A DNA stretch of 51,627 bases from CAZOLI01 sp964580675. GTDB taxonomy: Bacteria; Planctomycetota; MHYJ01; CAYXQY01. This document shows positions 50,136-51,627 of the stretch, piece by piece; the stretch's first letter is position 1; each line of letters begins with the position of its first letter. Location of the stretch: contig CAZOLI010000021.1 in assembly GCA_964580675.1 (NCBI GenBank), positions 1 to 51,627 of the forward strand, given 5' to 3'. The translations under genes and the position numbers were made by a program. The notes under the pieces were generated by a model. It worked only from the letters and a program-made list of their open reading frames with translations, did not search any database and was not told the origin of the DNA.

Positions 50136-51074
50136 ATGAACATCAAGCAGCAATTTATAACCATCATTGCTGTTTTCGCCCTTCTCTCCCCGGTGCCCGC
50201 TCAGGATTCGGACAACGACGGCAAACCGGAGTTGTCCGTGGAACAGCAAAAACGGCTGCTGGAACGAGCGAAGAAGCTTAACAAACCGTCCGAAGTCATC
50301 CCTCCACTTCTGAAAATTACCGCATTCGGAACGGAATCGGACGTCCGGGAAACCGCTCGGGAATTCTACAAAAACATGCCGGAGGACACCCGGATTACCG
50401 CGTTAACGAAGAACCTCCGGCATCCGATGAATCCCCTCCGTCCGGTCATATACCGACACATCAACAAACACATTGATCGGATTAAGAAGACGGGGAAGGG
50501 GAAAAACTACGGGGAAAGTATACTGCACACCATGGTGGAGGATCGATATCTGCAGGCGCGTCAGGAAGCTCTCAGTGTGGCGAACAATCTCCTGCACCGG
50601 CGGGAAATAAACAAAATACTTAAGCCGGTTGTGAAAGGAGAGGAACAAATTCCCCGGATTAATGCGGTAGCGGCGCTTGGAAACCTTGGTGACCCGTTTG
50701 CGGTACCGGTTGTCGTGAAGCGATACCACAAAGTGTACGGCGGCTCACAGCGGGGGCACGTGTTTTTTGGCAAACAGATGGCCTATATCCGTGACGTCGA
50801 CCCGCAGGTGGCGACAGGAGCCGTCGCGGCCGATCCGGAGATAGACACCGTGTCGGAGGGGTTTGTGCTCGATGCACAGGTGCAGTACATCGACGTGTAC
50901 ATCACCACGATCGAATGGAAAACGGCAAGGGCGGCTCTTCACAGGATCGTCGGCAAGGAAATCGGGGAGACACCGAAGGACTGGAAGGAGTGGATGGACA
51001 ACAATCAGGAAAACCTCGCGTCCTGGATTGCCCGAACCGCACCGGAGGACGAAAAGCAAGGGGGTGAACGGTAA
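50136..51074 (+). CDS. Exported HEAT-like repeat protein
   Basis: 312 residues, function unknown. Signal peptide MNIKQQFITIIAVFALLSPV with cleavage at PAQ. Residues 30-200 are helical pairs of HEAT type: SEVIPPLLKITAFGTESDVR, LRHPMNPLRPVIYRHINKHI, EDRYLQARQEALSVANNLLH and PRINAVAALGNLGDPFAVPV, the last a near-consensus HEAT unit (RxxAxxALGxLGDxxAVPxL). The C-terminal 100 residues include TARAALHRIVGKEIGETPKD with WKEWMDNNQ, a pattern I know from planctomycete HEAT proteins (W-x-x-W). The start is set by GGGAGAG and a good promoter upstream. It is monocistronic within the window. Confidence 0.82.
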   Translation: MNIKQQFITIIAVFALLSPVPAQDSDNDGKPELSVEQQKRLLERAKKLNKPSEVIPPLLKITAFGTESDVRETAREFYKNMPEDTRITALTKNLRHPMNPLRPVIYRHINKHIDRIKKTGKGKNYGESILHTMVEDRYLQARQEALSVANNLLHRREINKILKPVVKGEEQIPRINAVAALGNLGDPFAVPVVVKRYHKVYGGSQRGHVFFGKQMAYIRDVDPQVATGAVAADPEIDTVSEGFVLDAQVQYIDVYITTIEWKTARAALHRIVGKEIGETPKDWKEWMDNNQENLASWIARTAPEDEKQGGER

Positions 51075-51578
51075 CGTCCGGTCTGTTTGAACTTCGGCAA
51101 GGTTTTTCGTCTTCAGGTATGCTTTTTTGCCCTATCTCCACCGCATGGTACGAAGGACCAAACCAGCGGAAGGCACCACACCACAACGATTGAAAGGACC
51201 GGGTGTTTCCAATGTTTGACAGGAAGAAGTGAGGTCCTGTGTTCCAGTTTCGGATGACCCTCAATTTTCTGGCAGAAGGTTTCTTTCCTTTGCGAGCGAA
51301 TTTGCCAGGATAATGAAGATCAAGCGGTTACGGATTGTTCGGGTTGCGATTGCGGGGGGAAGGGGGAGTTTCAATTGATGGAGGCAAGAATCAATCGTAT
51401 TCTAATGAATGGGGGGATGGGGTTCAGGAGAGTGAATACGGGAAATAAGGAACGGCAGGGAGGCATTACAGAAGAGGTGGTATTCGTCCAGCCACCGTTA
51501 TCTCCAGTCGATTCACCGACTGTAAAGGCGAAGAAGAATCACGCAAAAGAATTGGACGCCGGAATGACGAATAAAAAA
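51075..51578. other. Right-hand spacer; no gene seen
   Basis: About 500 bases after the HEAT-like gene. A plus-strand frame at 51375-51611 runs into the terminator hairpin and has no family features; I do not accept it. There is no clear terminator straight after the HEAT-like stop; CGGCAAGG-TTTTTCG is the nearest T-run. Confidence 0.4.
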
Positions 51579-51609
51579 ATCCGGGCCCCAGAGGGGATGG
51601 GGCCCGGAT
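51579..51609 (-). terminator. Strong intrinsic terminator of a minus-strand gene outside the window
   Basis: An 11-bp perfect stem ATCCGGGCCCC / GGGGCCCGGAT with a 9-base loop. On the minus strand it is followed by TTTTTTATTCG, so it ends a transcript coming from the right of the window. On the plus strand no T-run follows. Confidence 0.9.
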
Positions 51610-51627
51610 GATAACGGCCTGTACGAA

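Noticed and set aside
49714..50139. Plus-strand frame containing SGRPDLNRGPLHPQ
   Set aside because: Antisense of tRNA-Pro; no ribosome site, TTG start.
51375..51611. 78-residue frame at the right edge
   Set aside because: It reads through the minus-strand terminator hairpin and has no family features.
1..51627. CRISPR arrays, transposases, integrases, prophage genes
   Set aside because: No regular spaced repeats and no such protein among the translated frames.

Overview
The window is one stretch of bacterial chromosome, broken by a single 100-N scaffold gap (3325-3424). It carries about 41 protein genes, two tRNA genes and no insertion sequence, phage or CRISPR array. The mix suggests a member of the PVC group, most likely Planctomycetota or a close relative. 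The reasons are a fused AroD-AroE enzyme, a Hanks-type Ser/Thr kinase coupled to an FHA-sigma54 activator, many large secreted proteins of unknown function with HEAT-like or secretin-like (STN) segments, DUF1570-like and PQQ-like propeller proteins, and flagellar FliM/FliN. This is inference from gene content; no marker gene was aligned. Several cytosolic enzymes are rich in Asp/Glu and poor in Lys, which hints at life in salty water.

Layout. 1-4051: a DUF433/DUF5615 toxin-antitoxin pair, a repeat-bearing non-coding stretch, a secreted metallophosphoesterase, a methyltransferase facing it, a cupin cut by the gap, and a second repeat-bearing spacer. 4052-13971: a signalling island. A Ser/Thr kinase with a likely outside sensor domain overlaps an FHA-GAF-sigma54 activator. 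On each side lies a gene for an exported protein, and each has a sequence with the exact GG-N10-GC spacing of a sigma54 promoter. 14387-18393: an ABC-2 exporter, a membrane protein with a probable one-base frameshift, and a coiled-coil protein. 18917-23299: a dehydrogenase-hydratase fusion for beta-oxidation-type chemistry and an anchored PQQ-like propeller protein.

23326-31423 (minus strand): a rhomboid-protease gene cluster, a TPR protein and an oligopeptide-type ABC importer (lipoprotein and two permeases, no ATPases). 31718-38000: threonine aldolase, a peptidase E / DUF763 pair, a secreted protein, then an ftsB-like, fliM, fliN and PqqD-like run. 38230-46439 (plus strand): phosphatidylserine decarboxylase and synthase (phosphatidylethanolamine synthesis), proS, a membrane-anchored putative metallopeptidase, argS and aroDE. 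46468-51627: a P1-family peptidase behind tRNA-Lys, a split transketolase, tRNA-Pro and a secreted HEAT-like protein. A strong terminator at the right edge ends a minus-strand gene outside the window.

The least ordinary parts are the kinase/sigma54 island with its two predicted promoters, a 69-nt imperfect hairpin between two of its exported-protein genes, and a PqqD-like peptide-binding protein in the flagellar-switch gene run. The first is the best candidate for a coherent system, but kinase-FHA-sigma54 pairs are known in general; what looks undescribed is the exported target set.
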